Shown: positions 7,445-16,713, counted from the first letter of the stretch. The stretch is 38,899 bases of DNA from Candidatus Mediterraneibacter intestinavium (GCA_019119205.1 DWXK01000099.1:1-38899), one strand, 5' to 3'. Program-made: numbers and translations. The notes: generated by a model from the sequence alone, not told the origin.

Positions 7445-8818
7445 ATGGTAAAAATCTATGTTGTGGACACGAACGTCCTTCTCCAGGCACCCTATGCGCT
7501 GGAGAGTTTCGAAGACAATTCTGTCATACTTCCTATGGTGGTACTGGAAGAACTGGATCACTTTAAAAAAACGGAAGGGGAGATCGGCGTGAACGCGCGC
7601 CGGGTCATCCGCTATCTGGAACATCAGAGGCAGAGAGGCGACCTTCTGAATGGGGTGGAACTGGAAAGCGGAGGGTCGCTCCGGGTGGAAAAAAACTTTG
7701 TCCATGTGGAGCTTCCGGAAGATCTCTATGCGGAGGTGATGGACAACCGGATCTTAAAAGTCTGTCTCGGTCTTGTGCGTTCCAGGGAGGAGCAGGTCAT
7801 CCTCGTGACCAAAGACATACTCCTTCGGATCAAGGCTCAGATCCTGGGCATCTGTGCGGAAGATTTTACTACGGACCAGGTGCTGGAACATGAGAATCAG
7901 TACAGCGGAAGGTGCGAGGTGTATGTCCCGGAAGAGCTGTTCAAGAATTTTAAGAAGAAAGGCGTCCCTGCAGACCAGGTGTATGTGCTTGACAGGGAGG
8001 GGAAAAGCGTCGTTCCGGAGCTTGAGGAGAATCAGTTTGTTATCCTGAAGGCGGACCAGTCTTCGAAGAAGACGCAGCTCGGACGGGTAGAGAACGGAGT
8101 GATACGGAAACTGGAATACAGAAAAAGTTCTCCTTACGGCATCACTCCCAGAAATGCGGGACAGTATTTCCTTCAGGAAGCGCTGATGCAGCCGGCGGAC
8201 AAGGCGCCGCTGGTCATCGTGAAGGGGATGGCGGGGACCAGCAAGACATTCTATTCCCTGGCGGTGGGACTGGAGAAGCTTCTCAACCATCCTACAGAGG
8301 AATACCGCAGGATCCTGGTCTGCCGTCCAAATGCTCAGTTCGATGACGATATCGGATTCCTCCCGGGCGATGAGCAGGAGAAGATCTCTCCTCTGATGCG
8401 CCCGATCATTGACAACCTGGAGCAGCTCATTGATTCCAGTGAGGAGGAACGCTACAAAGATGAAGAAGAACTGCGTGGAAAACTGGATGAGATCTTTGAG
8501 AGAGGCATCATCCAGGCGGAGGCGCTGAACTACATCCGGGGACGCTCTATCGTTAAGACCTATCTCATTATCGACGAGGCGCAGAATACTACGCCGGACC
8601 AGATCAAAGGGATCATCACCCGGGCAGGGAAGGATACGAAGATCATCCTTCTGGGAGACCCGAACCAGATCGACCGCCCGTTCCTGGACGAGAGGACCAA
8701 TGGCCTGAGCTATGCATCAGAACATATGAAAGGAAGCTCCCTCTGCTGGCAGATCATGATGACGGCGGAAGAATGTGAGAGATCGTCTCTCGCGATGGAG
8801 GCAGTAAAGCGGCTATGA
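7445..8818 (+). CDS. PIN domain-PhoH ATPase (PhoH2 type)
   Basis: 457 residues. The N-terminal PIN nuclease domain begins MVKIYVVDTNVLLQ with acidic residues at Asp8 and in VVLEELDHFK. The C-terminal PhoH-type ATPase has a P-loop at 261-268 and the Walker B box LIIDEAQNTTPDQ followed by ILLGDPNQID. PhoH2 proteins act as RNA helicase/nucleases; the exact role here is unknown. The P-loop reads GMAGTSKT, with Ser in place of the usual second-last glycine of GxxxxGK[ST]. The stop overlaps the next start by four bases (ATGA), so it is translationally coupled to the HD hydrolase. Confidence 0.88.
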   Translation: MVKIYVVDTNVLLQAPYALESFEDNSVILPMVVLEELDHFKKTEGEIGVNARRVIRYLEHQRQRGDLLNGVELESGGSLRVEKNFVHVELPEDLYAEVMDNRILKVCLGLVRSREEQVILVTKDILLRIKAQILGICAEDFTTDQVLEHENQYSGRCEVYVPEELFKNFKKKGVPADQVYVLDREGKSVVPELEENQFVILKADQSSKKTQLGRVENGVIRKLEYRKSSPYGITPRNAGQYFLQEALMQPADKAPLVIVKGMAGTSKTFYSLAVGLEKLLNHPTEEYRRILVCRPNAQFDDDIGFLPGDEQEKISPLMRPIIDNLEQLIDSSEEERYKDEEELRGKLDEIFERGIIQAEALNYIRGRSIVKTYLIIDEAQNTTPDQIKGIITRAGKDTKIILLGDPNQIDRPFLDERTNGLSYASEHMKGSSLCWQIMMTAEECERSSLAMEAVKRL

Positions 8819-9477
8819 AGACGGACTACAAACAGATCAGAATGAACGAGGAGATCAATCTCCTGATCGAAAGAGGAAATGCAACGCTCAATGAACTCGG
8901 CTACACGGAACATTCTAAAAAACATGCGGCAAAAGTGGCGGAGACAGCAGGAAAGATACTAAAAGAACTGGGATATGGAAAACATAAGATCGAACTTGCA
9001 AAGATCGCAGGATATATGCACGATATAGGCAACGCGATCAACCGTAATGACCATGCCCACAGCGGCGGGATCCTTGCCTATCAGATCTTGAAAGACACAG
9101 ACCTGCCGCTCAAAGATATCCTTGTTGTGGCGACTGCCATCGGGCACCATGACGAGTCGACAGGGACTGCAGTGGATCCGGTATCCGCGGCTCTGATCCT
9201 GGCGGACAAGACGGATGTCAGAAGGAACCGGGTGCAGAACAGGAATAAGGCGACATTTGACATCCATGACAGAGTAAATTACGCGGCATTATCTTCGAAG
9301 TTGATTATTGAGAAAGAAAAGCGTATGATACAGATGGAGCTTGAATTAGATGACTCCATCTGCACCGTGATGGATTATTTCGAGATATTTCTGAAACGCA
9401 TGATCATGTGCAGAAGGGCGGCGGAACGCCTGAACTGTAAATTCAAACTGGTGGCGAACGGCAGCAAACTCTGCTGA
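8815..9477 (+). CDS. HD-domain phosphohydrolase
   Basis: 220 residues. Metal-binding residues of the HD superfamily are visible: His33/His37 (TEHSKKHA), the doublet His69-Asp70 (YMHDIGN), His80/His82 (NDHAHSG), His111-His112 (IGHHDE) and Asp131 (LADKTD). Such enzymes hydrolyse phosphomonoesters or phosphodiesters of nucleotides; the substrate is not predictable. Coupling to PhoH by a four-base overlap and the position before polyphosphate kinase suggest an operon dealing with nucleotide or phosphate metabolism or with RNA, but this is inference. Confidence 0.8.
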   Translation: MKTDYKQIRMNEEINLLIERGNATLNELGYTEHSKKHAAKVAETAGKILKELGYGKHKIELAKIAGYMHDIGNAINRNDHAHSGGILAYQILKDTDLPLKDILVVATAIGHHDESTGTAVDPVSAALILADKTDVRRNRVQNRNKATFDIHDRVNYAALSSKLIIEKEKRMIQMELELDDSICTVMDYFEIFLKRMIMCRRAAERLNCKFKLVANGSKLC

Positions 9478-9539
9478 CGCACCATGAAATAATAAAGAAG
9501 ACGAAAAGAGTAATGTGAGCAGTTACGAAGGAGGAGAAT

Positions 9540-11627
9540 ATGGAAAACATTTATATGAACAGGGAACTGTCCTGGCTGAAGTTTAATGAGAGAGTGATCG
9601 AGGAAGCGGAGAATCCGGAGGTGCCCCTCTGCGAGAGAATGAACTTTGTATCTATCTATCAGAGCAATCTGGATGAGTTCTTCCGGGTAAGAGTCGGATC
9701 GCTCCAGGATCAGATGCTGGTGAACAAAAAGATACGGGACAACAAGACGAATATGACTTCCGAGGAGCAGATCAGGGCGATCCTGAAGGAAGTAAAAAGG
9801 CTGAATAAAAGAAAAGACGCGGCTTACAAAGACCTGATGGGGAAAGTAGAAGAGTACGGCATCAGACTGATCGACTTTACCACTGCGAAATCGGATGAAA
9901 AGAAGTATCTGGAACAGTATTTCAATCATGAGATCGTCCCCTTGAGTTCGCCTACCATCGTCGGGAAAAGACAGCCTTTCCCGTTCCTCAGGAATCAGGA
10001 TATCTACGCGGTCGTAGTGCTCGAGACAAGGAGCGGAAAAGAGAGGATCGGTATCATCCCCTGTACAAACAATATGGTGGAGCGTCTGATCGAACTGCCG
10101 GGAGGAAAAGGAAGATACATCCTTTCCGAGAATATCATCCTCCACTATATTGGGAAAGTGTTCAAGGGATATAAGGTGAAAGGAAAATCTCTCATCCGTG
10201 TGGTGAGAAATGCAGATATCGACGCGGACGCGCTGTATGATGAGGATCTGGATTACCGTGAGTTTATGGCGGACCTGATGAAGGAGAGAAAAAAACTCTC
10301 TCCGGTACGCCTTGACATGTCAAGAGAAATAGACGAGTCTGTGGTGGAGGCACTGTGCCGGTATCTGGATGTCCTTCCGGAGCGTGTGTTCCGCAGTGAG
10401 GCTCCGCTGGATCTGTCTTTTGTATATAAGATCCAGGATCTTCTGCGCATGAACCCGGAACTGTTCTACGAGAAGAGAGTCCCGCAGAAATCCGCATCTT
10501 TCCGCGACGGGGAGAGCATCTTAAAGCAGATCGAAAAGGAGGACAAACTGCTGTCCTATCCGTACGAGTCTATCCGTCCGTTCCTGAATATGCTCAACGA
10601 AGCAGCGGAAGACGACAGTGTGATCTCTATCAAGATGACGCTGTACCGTCTGGCAAAACAGAGCAAGATCATCGAGGCTCTCTGTGAGGCGGCGGAGAAC
10701 GGAAAGGAAGTCGTGGTGCTGGTAGAGCTGCGTGCCCGCTTTGACGAAGAGAACAACATCCGCTGGTCCCGTATGCTTGAGAAGGCAGGGTGCCAGATCA
10801 TCTATGGACTGGAGGGATACAAGGTACACTCCAAACTGTGCCTGATCACAAAGAAGGGCCCAGACGGCATCGAATATATCACGCAGATCGGAACCGGAAA
10901 CTATAATGAGAAGACTGCAAGGCTTTATACGGATCTGTCTCTTATGACGGCTGACGAGCAGATCGGAATGGATGCGGCGAGAGTCTTCCAGGCACTGGCA
11001 AAGGGCGAGACCGTGGAGGAGTCTGAGCACCTTCTGGTGGCGCCGAAGTGCCTCCAGTCCAGGATCATCGATATGATCGATGAGGAGATACGGAATAAAA
11101 AGAACGGAGAGGATGCTTACATCGGGCTGAAGCTGAACTCTCTGACGGATAAGAAGATCATGGATAAACTGGTGGAAGCTTCCTGCGCAGGGGTTCACAT
11201 CGATATGATCATCCGCGGGATCTGCTGTCTGATCCCAGGTGTGAAAGGCCAGACCGAGAATATCCATATCATCAGCATTGTGGGAAGATTCCTGGAGCAT
11301 TCAAGGATCTATATCTTCGGATGCGGGGAGAACAGGAAATATTATATCTCGTCTGCAGACTTTATGACAAGGAACACTGTGAAGAGAGTGGAAGTCGCGG
11401 CTCCGGTCTATGATCCGGCGATCAAAACAAGGATCCAGGGAATGTTCGACCTGATGCTGGGCGACAACAGGAAAGCGAGAAAAGAGAATGCGGACGGGAA
11501 ATATATTTTGGTAAAATGTGAGGGAGAGCCGGTGAATTCCCAGGAAGCCCTCTATCAGGAGGCATATGACAGGGCGGCGGAGCGGCTCCAGCCAAAAGCG
11601 CCGGAAGGAGGTCCGGTCCACGCCTGA
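9540..11627 (+). CDS. ppk1: Polyphosphate kinase 1
   Basis: 695 residues, the usual PPK1 length. It reversibly transfers the gamma-phosphate of ATP to polyphosphate at the membrane. Seen in order: N-terminal NRELSWLKFNERV, SNLDEFFRVRVG, head-domain PFPFLRN, catalytic phospholipase D-like part with YKVHSKLCL (His430, the probable autophosphorylated residue), IGTGNYNEKTARLYTDLSL, and LEHSRIYIFG with the second conserved His. The ATG at 9540 follows GAAGGAGGAG. It lies 62 bases after the HD gene and 58 before corA on the same strand. Confidence 0.95.
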   Translation: MENIYMNRELSWLKFNERVIEEAENPEVPLCERMNFVSIYQSNLDEFFRVRVGSLQDQMLVNKKIRDNKTNMTSEEQIRAILKEVKRLNKRKDAAYKDLMGKVEEYGIRLIDFTTAKSDEKKYLEQYFNHEIVPLSSPTIVGKRQPFPFLRNQDIYAVVVLETRSGKERIGIIPCTNNMVERLIELPGGKGRYILSENIILHYIGKVFKGYKVKGKSLIRVVRNADIDADALYDEDLDYREFMADLMKERKKLSPVRLDMSREIDESVVEALCRYLDVLPERVFRSEAPLDLSFVYKIQDLLRMNPELFYEKRVPQKSASFRDGESILKQIEKEDKLLSYPYESIRPFLNMLNEAAEDDSVISIKMTLYRLAKQSKIIEALCEAAENGKEVVVLVELRARFDEENNIRWSRMLEKAGCQIIYGLEGYKVHSKLCLITKKGPDGIEYITQIGTGNYNEKTARLYTDLSLMTADEQIGMDAARVFQALAKGETVEESEHLLVAPKCLQSRIIDMIDEEIRNKKNGEDAYIGLKLNSLTDKKIMDKLVEASCAGVHIDMIIRGICCLIPGVKGQTENIHIISIVGRFLEHSRIYIFGCGENRKYYISSADFMTRNTVKRVEVAAPVYDPAIKTRIQGMFDLMLGDNRKARKENADGKYILVKCEGEPVNSQEALYQEAYDRAAERLQPKAPEGGPVHA

Positions 11628-11685
11628 CATGGAAGGATCAAAAGAGTGATCTCTGACGGACAAAAGCAGACAACAGGGTGGTAGA

Positions 11686-12597
11686 ATGATATTTAGATTT
11701 GGTGAACAGCTTATTTCAATGGAAATGGAGGATTGGGAAGCGGATCAGGTCCCGGCAGTCTTTGTCACGGACTCCCGGCATGCCGACGAGATACTGGCAA
11801 AGGCAGGGATCCTGTACGAGAATGAGATACAGATCTCAAAGATCGGATTCTGCAGGCTGGAAAACCAGCAGGACTGTGTGGTGGGGACGCTCTGCATCCC
11901 CAGGCTTCTGGATGTCCTGGGGAGCAGGTACAGGATGTACTTTTTTGTCAACAGGAGCAATGTGGTGATCGTGGATGATGAAAACTTTTCACTCCGACTG
12001 ATCCGAAGGATCCAGCAGAAACGGACCCACCAGGGGGAGACAAAAGAGCGGTTCCTCTACAACTTTATCGCAGAGTTCATGAGCCGGGACCAGGAGATGC
12101 TGGTGGCCTATGAGAGAAAGCTCCTGAACATGGAGGAAGAGATCACGAGGGACCACACCACGAATTTTCAGAGCAAGCTGATGCCGATAAGGAGGGAACT
12201 TCTGAACCTCCGGAGCTACTACGATGAAATGATGGACCTGAGCAGGGAACTGGAGGAGAACGAGAATGGATTTTTCCTGAAAAAACAGCTCAAATATTTC
12301 GGAACTCTGACAGACCGCGCCGACCGTCTGATGAGCAAGACCGGACATCTGCTGGAATACGCCCAGCAGGTCAAGGAGGCTTATCAGGCGCAGATCGACG
12401 CGCGCCAGAACAGCAATATGCAGTTTCTGACCGTGATATCCACGATCTTTTTCCCTCTGACCCTCATCACAGGGTGGTTCGGGATGAACTTCCAGAACAT
12501 GCCGGGCCTGAAAGACGGTTATCCCTGGGTGGTGGCGCTCAGCGTCGTTGTCATTGTGGGATGTATCATCATATTTAAACGGAAACATATCATCTAA
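11686..12597 (+). CDS. CorA-family Mg2+/divalent cation channel
   Basis: 303 residues. A long charged cytoplasmic region rich in helices precedes two C-terminal transmembrane segments with the signature GMN motif at residues 266-268 (GWFGMNFQNM), ending in a basic tail. CorA proteins form pentameric channels for Mg2+ (some Co2+, Ni2+ or Zn2+). The first transmembrane segment is FLTVISTIFFPLTLITGWF. The start ATG at 11686 follows GGGTGG. It ends 88 bases before the K+ uptake set, separated by a terminator-like hairpin (12629-12681). Confidence 0.88.
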   Translation: MIFRFGEQLISMEMEDWEADQVPAVFVTDSRHADEILAKAGILYENEIQISKIGFCRLENQQDCVVGTLCIPRLLDVLGSRYRMYFFVNRSNVVIVDDENFSLRLIRRIQQKRTHQGETKERFLYNFIAEFMSRDQEMLVAYERKLLNMEEEITRDHTTNFQSKLMPIRRELLNLRSYYDEMMDLSRELEENENGFFLKKQLKYFGTLTDRADRLMSKTGHLLEYAQQVKEAYQAQIDARQNSNMQFLTVISTIFFPLTLITGWFGMNFQNMPGLKDGYPWVVALSVVVIVGCIIIFKRKHII

Positions 12598-12628
12598 ACA
12601 GAATCTGAACATAATACGATGTGATATT

Positions 12629-12681
12629 ATCACCTTCTTAATGAAAATTGTCTTATGATAAAGACAAGAAAAGAAGGTGAT
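12629..12681 (+). terminator. Terminator-like hairpin that encloses the Shine-Dalgarno of the K+ uptake operon
   Basis: ATCACCTTCTT (12629-12639) pairs perfectly with AAGAAGGTGAT (12671-12681); inside, TTGTCTT (12648-12654) pairs with AAGACAA (12661-12667) around a six-base loop. The 3' arm carries the AAGGTGA ribosome binding site of the gene starting at 12686, and a T-run follows. The same structure could end corA transcription or block translation of the next gene. Confidence 0.7.
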
Positions 12682-12685
12682 TTTT

Positions 12686-13156
12686 ATGTTGAGAGATTTT
12701 TTATTACTTATTATCGTGGCAGGAGGATTCCTGTACGGACTGAAGCTCATGGGTATGCTCGACAGATTTATCGGTCAGCAGCACACAGAGAAAAAGAGGG
12801 AAGAAGAAAAGACAAAAGAGTATGCCGTCATATTCGGCAGCAGGGAAGAACCGGAGCTGAAACAGTGGTTTGAGTCAGCCGGATTCGAAGTACTTTTTAT
12901 CGATGAGATCCAGATGCAGAAGGAATGGAAGGACGTCCGGTATGTAGTGGCACTGGGCGAGTCGGATGTTGACAATCTTTCCCTCTGCAGTTTGTTCCGA
13001 AAGACCTGTCCAAAGACAGAATTCTACAGTATCTGTAATGAGCGGGCTGTGAGAAAGCTGTACAGACAGGCAGGAGCGATCTCCTTTTTCAGCAGGGAGG
13101 ACCTGATGCAGCGGATGGAACTGATCACACTGGGACATGAGGCGGGGGCGGCATGA
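12686..13156 (+). CDS. Membrane-anchored RCK/TrkA-N-like protein
   Basis: 156 residues. One N-terminal transmembrane helix (about residues 4-23) is followed by a charged linker and a soluble domain. The domain resembles the regulatory nucleotide-binding (RCK) fold of TrkA: YAVIFGSREEPELKQWFESA, then VRYVVALGESDVDNLSLCSL and a helix ending RKLYRQAGA. The GxGxxG dinucleotide loop is lost. ATG at 12686 is chosen because AAGGTGA lies just upstream; a GTG at 12677 would fall inside that box. It overlaps TrkH by four bases, so it is probably a third component of K+ uptake. Function is inferred. Confidence 0.6.
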   Translation: MLRDFLLLIIVAGGFLYGLKLMGMLDRFIGQQHTEKKREEEKTKEYAVIFGSREEPELKQWFESAGFEVLFIDEIQMQKEWKDVRYVVALGESDVDNLSLCSLFRKTCPKTEFYSICNERAVRKLYRQAGAISFFSREDLMQRMELITLGHEAGAA

Positions 13157-14496
13157 TGAAAAAATGGATTCGTCGTCTGACACAGACGCAGATGATCGTG
13201 ATCGGGTTCTGCCTGGTCATACTTACGGGAACGCTGCTCCTGATGCTCCCGGTCTCTACCAGGGAAGGTGTCGTGACATCGCCGGTGGACGCACTGTTCA
13301 CGACGGTGTCCGCTTCCTGTGTGACAGGACTCATCATTGCAGATACATATCAGTACTGGTCCACATTCGGGCAGATCGTGATCATCTGCCTGATCCAGAT
13401 CGGTGGCTTGGGATTTATGACCATCGGCGTCTTCTTTGCCATGGTCCTGAGAAAAAAGATCGGGCTCTGGGTGAGAGGAACACTCCAGGAGAGCGTAAAC
13501 TTCATGCAGACAGGCGGGATCGTACGGCTGGCGAAGAAGATCATCATAGGAACCGCTATATTTGAAGGAACCGGAGCCCTGATCCTGTCGATCCATTTCA
13601 GCCGGACCATGGAACCGGCACAGGCGGTCTATTACGGGATCTTCCACTCCGTTTCCGCATTCTGCAATGCGGGATTTGACCTGATGGGAAAGGACGGGGA
13701 GTATGTCTCCCTTACGGGATATTCCGGAGACTGGGTGGTCAACCTTGTGATCATGCTGCTGATCATCATCGGCGGTATCGGATTTTTTATCTGGAACGAC
13801 TTGTCCGAACACAAACTGCATTTCTGGCGGTGGCGGCTGCATACGAAGATCACGATCCTGATGACGCTGATCCTGATCTTCGGGGGCGCGGCTGTTTTGT
13901 TTGTCCTTGAATATGATAATACACTGGTGGGAAGACCGCTGGACGAACAGATCCTCTGTTCCCTGTTTGGATCCGTGACGGCGAGGACGGCCGGGTTTAA
14001 CACGGTGGACACGGCGGCGCTGACGGACAGCAGCAAGCTGTTCACTTCCCTGCTCATGTTTATCGGAGGAAGCCCCGGCTCCACGGCGGGCGGTATCAAG
14101 ACGACCACTTTTGTTGTACTTATCGCTTACGTGTCCTCCGGGCTCTTTGACAAAAAAGAGTGCAGCATGTTTGGACGGAGGCTCAGTACGGACGCGATCC
14201 ACAAGGCGGGCACAGTGCTCTGTACGAATCTGACCCTGTGTGTGACGGCAGTGCTGGTCATCGTCACAGCTACATCACTGGATGTGACAGACGTGATATT
14301 TGAGGTGGCGTCCGCGATGGGCACTGTGGGAATGTCTGCAGGGATCACAAGGGATCTGGATACCATATCAAAGCTTGTCCTGATCTTCCTTATGTTCTGC
14401 GGAAGGGTCGGAAGCATGACGTTTGCCCTTTCGCTGAAGGGACATAAAGTGGAACCGCCGGTGAAGCTTCCGGAAGAGCAGGTAATGATCGGATAA
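13153..14496 (+). CDS. TrkH/KtrB-family K+ uptake channel subunit
   Basis: 447 residues, with transmembrane segments throughout. Pore-loop-like segments are FTTVSASCVTGL, SVSAFCNAGFDLMG, SVTARTAGFNTVD and SAMGTVGMSAGI, each with the filter glycine, which is the four-repeat pattern of the Trk/Ktr family. It conducts K+ (often Na+-dependent) across the membrane with a TrkA-type gating ring. The start ATG at 13153 overlaps the previous stop. The last codons and stop lie in a short 10-bp tandem repeat (14485-14515). Length is typical of KtrB. Confidence 0.92.
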   Translation: MMKKWIRRLTQTQMIVIGFCLVILTGTLLLMLPVSTREGVVTSPVDALFTTVSASCVTGLIIADTYQYWSTFGQIVIICLIQIGGLGFMTIGVFFAMVLRKKIGLWVRGTLQESVNFMQTGGIVRLAKKIIIGTAIFEGTGALILSIHFSRTMEPAQAVYYGIFHSVSAFCNAGFDLMGKDGEYVSLTGYSGDWVVNLVIMLLIIIGGIGFFIWNDLSEHKLHFWRWRLHTKITILMTLILIFGGAAVLFVLEYDNTLVGRPLDEQILCSLFGSVTARTAGFNTVDTAALTDSSKLFTSLLMFIGGSPGSTAGGIKTTTFVVLIAYVSSGLFDKKECSMFGRRLSTDAIHKAGTVLCTNLTLCVTAVLVIVTATSLDVTDVIFEVASAMGTVGMSAGITRDLDTISKLVLIFLMFCGRVGSMTFALSLKGHKVEPPVKLPEEQVMIG

Positions 14497-14515
14497 TGAC
14501 CGGATATGACCGGAT
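14485..14515. repeat. 10-bp tandem repeat across the trkH stop codon
   Basis: ATGATCGGAT (14485-14494), then ATGACCGGAT (14496-14505) and ATGACCGGAT (14506-14515). Copy number change would alter the spacing to the trkA ribosome binding site (GGAGGAG at 14526-14532). Confidence 0.6.
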
Positions 14516-14536
14516 AAAGACGGTAGGAGGAGAAAA

Positions 14537-15190
14537 ATGAAATCAGTTTTGATCATAGGAATGGGAAGGCTCGGACATCATCTGTGTACCAATATGGCAG
14601 AAATGGGAAATGAGGTCATGATCGTTGACAAAAATGAAGAGTCCATGCAGGATCTGCTTCCTGTGGCGGTGATGGCAAAAGTCGGGGACTGTATGAAAGA
14701 AGACGTTTTAAGGAGCCTGGGCGTGGGAAACTTTGACATCTGTTTTGTGTGTATCGGTTCCGATTTTCAGAGCAGCCTGGAGATCACCAGCCTGCTTAAG
14801 GAATTGGGGGCGAAATATGTTGTGAGTAAGGCGAACCGGGATATCCAGGCGAAGTTCCTTCTTCGGAACGGAGCGGACGAGGTGATCTATCCGGAGCGGG
14901 ATGTGGCAGAGAGATTTGCCGTGAAATACGGGAGCAACAAAGTGTTTGATTATATTGAGATGGCGGAGGGATATTCGATCCTTGAGATCCCGCCGATGAA
15001 AGGATGGGTCGGAAAGAGCATCGGTCAGCTTGCGATCCGCTCCCGGTATCACGTGAGCATCCTGGGAATAAAGGTGAACGGTCATCTGCAGTTCCTGCCT
15101 CATCCGGACCGGGTCCTGGAACAGGAGGACCATCTGATGATCGTGGGGATGAAAAAAGATATAGAACGTATCTTGGCAAGTATTGCTTAA
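14537..15190 (+). CDS. TrkA/KtrA-family K+ uptake regulator
   Basis: 217 residues. The N-terminal RCK domain has the intact dinucleotide loop LIIGMGRLGHHL and IVDKNEES; the C-terminal RCK_C (TrkA-C) domain ends with HPDRVLEQEDHLMIVG. It forms the cytoplasmic ring that gates the adjacent TrkH-type channel in response to nucleotides (ATP/ADP, NAD(H)) or c-di-AMP, according to family knowledge. A strong GGAGGAG box precedes the ATG. It is followed by the kinase gene after 91 bases that include a 13-bp hairpin. Confidence 0.92.
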   Translation: MKSVLIIGMGRLGHHLCTNMAEMGNEVMIVDKNEESMQDLLPVAVMAKVGDCMKEDVLRSLGVGNFDICFVCIGSDFQSSLEITSLLKELGAKYVVSKANRDIQAKFLLRNGADEVIYPERDVAERFAVKYGSNKVFDYIEMAEGYSILEIPPMKGWVGKSIGQLAIRSRYHVSILGIKVNGHLQFLPHPDRVLEQEDHLMIVGMKKDIERILASIA

Positions 15191-15216
15191 GATGCTATGA
15201 TGAGGTGTGACCGGGG

Positions 15217-15245
15217 TGCCGGCGCAGCATGATGCTGTGCCGGCA
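15217..15245 (+). other. 13-bp hairpin between trkA and the sensor kinase
   Basis: TGCCGGCGCAGCA (15217-15229) pairs with TGCTGTGCCGGCA (15233-15245), with one G-T pair and a three-base loop. No T-run follows, so it is not a standard terminator; it may stabilise RNA or lower kinase expression relative to trkA. Confidence 0.6.
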
Positions 15246-15281
15246 TCGGTATTTGACTATGGACAGGAGATGAGGAGCAGT

Positions 15282-16706
15282 ATGAAAAAAAACGGAGGCA
15301 TGACCAGGAAAACGGAATGGAAAGAGCGGTTTGCAGACATCCTGTATACACTTTTTATCGTTGCCGCGGCAAGCCTGTTCTGTCTGCTCCTGAATGAGGC
15401 AGGAGTGATGAAAGAAAATGTGCTGATGGTATTCCTGATCGGTGTCCTTCTTGTCGGTGCTTTTACATCAGGGTATGAGTACGGCATCATCGGGGCGGTG
15501 GTCAGTGTCCTGCTGTTCAATTACTTTTTTACGGTCCCTGTCCATACGTTTGCGATCATGAATCCGGACGATGTGGTCCTGATGGCACTGTTCCTTGCCG
15601 TTTCCTGCATCTCGTCGGGGATGACAGCGAGATTCCGGAAGCAGGCGGCGATCGCGGAGGAGAATGAGAAAGCGGCGAGGCGCATGTCCGAGATGTCGGA
15701 AAAGTTTATCAATGTCACCGGAAAAGAACATATCATCGAGCTGGGGATCCGGTATATACAGGAGAATACGGGATACAGGGCATCTGTGGAGATCTATGGG
15801 GATGAGAGCGGGCAGGAAGAGAATGAGACCGGTTATGTCATCTTTCCGATCGGAGGCATCCTGCAGAAGATCGGGGAACTGAAAGTGTTTACAGACGACA
15901 ACGGGCTTGGATCTGAACAGGAGATCTTTATCCGCGCAGCGGCGGGACAGATCGGGATCGCGCTGGACCGGGAACTGATCTATTCTGAACAGGAAAAGAC
16001 CCGCCTGGAGGTGGAGCGGGAGCACTTAAAGAGCAGCATGCTGCGCAGCATCTCGCATGACTTCCGTACGCCTCTGACAGGGATCATCGGCGACTGCGAC
16101 ATGATCCTTGCAAGCCGTGATGCGGATGAGGAGGAAAAAGAGAGCCTTGTAAATGATATCCGTGAACAGAGCATGTGGCTTACTCGGACGATGGAGAATA
16201 TCCTGAGCATGACAAAGCTGGAAGGCGGTACGGACTTTATCGACCGCCGGCAGGAAGTCCTGGAGGATCTTGTCTATGAGGCGGAGCGGCACATCACAGG
16301 GCTTCGTGAACATCGCAGATTTCAGAACTCCGTGCCTGAGGAAGTCCTTACGGCGGAGGTGGATGGAAGGCTGATCATACAGGTGCTCGTCAATCTTCTG
16401 GACAATGCCATGAAAAATACGGGGGAAGGCGGTACGATCCGCCTGAGTCTTTCTTTTCAGGACAATAAAGCGTACTTTGTCGTGGAAGACAACGGGAAGG
16501 GGATCAAGCCCGGGATGGAGCAGCAGATCTTCGGGGAGTTTGTCTCTGTGAGCGAAAAAAGCCCGGACCAGAAACGGGGGATCGGTCTGGGACTTGCGAT
16601 ATGCAAAGAAGTGGTGGAAGCCCACGGGGGAAAGATATGGGCGGAAAACAGACTGGAAGGAGGTGCCCGCTTTACATTCTGGCTGAAAGCGGAAGCGGCG
16701 GGATGA
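15282..16706 (+). CDS. KdpD-like sensor histidine kinase lacking the KdpD N-domain
   Basis: 474 residues. Transmembrane segments at about 19-110 form a DUF4118-type sensor (as in KdpD); a GAF-like region follows (about 140-235), then the H-box SISHDFRTPLTG with His259, N-box NLLDNAMKNTG and the ATP-binding VVEDNGKGIKPG and GIGLGLAICKEV. The ~400-residue cytoplasmic KdpD/Usp part of E. coli KdpD is missing. ATG at 15282 is selected because of GAGGAG just before it; the frame is open further upstream but passes through the hairpin. With the next gene it should sense K+ or turgor and control the adjacent uptake genes. Confidence 0.85.
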   Translation: MKKNGGMTRKTEWKERFADILYTLFIVAAASLFCLLLNEAGVMKENVLMVFLIGVLLVGAFTSGYEYGIIGAVVSVLLFNYFFTVPVHTFAIMNPDDVVLMALFLAVSCISSGMTARFRKQAAIAEENEKAARRMSEMSEKFINVTGKEHIIELGIRYIQENTGYRASVEIYGDESGQEENETGYVIFPIGGILQKIGELKVFTDDNGLGSEQEIFIRAAAGQIGIALDRELIYSEQEKTRLEVEREHLKSSMLRSISHDFRTPLTGIIGDCDMILASRDADEEEKESLVNDIREQSMWLTRTMENILSMTKLEGGTDFIDRRQEVLEDLVYEAERHITGLREHRRFQNSVPEEVLTAEVDGRLIIQVLVNLLDNAMKNTGEGGTIRLSLSFQDNKAYFVVEDNGKGIKPGMEQQIFGEFVSVSEKSPDQKRGIGLGLAICKEVVEAHGGKIWAENRLEGGARFTFWLKAEAAG

Positions 16707-16713
16707 CAGAATC

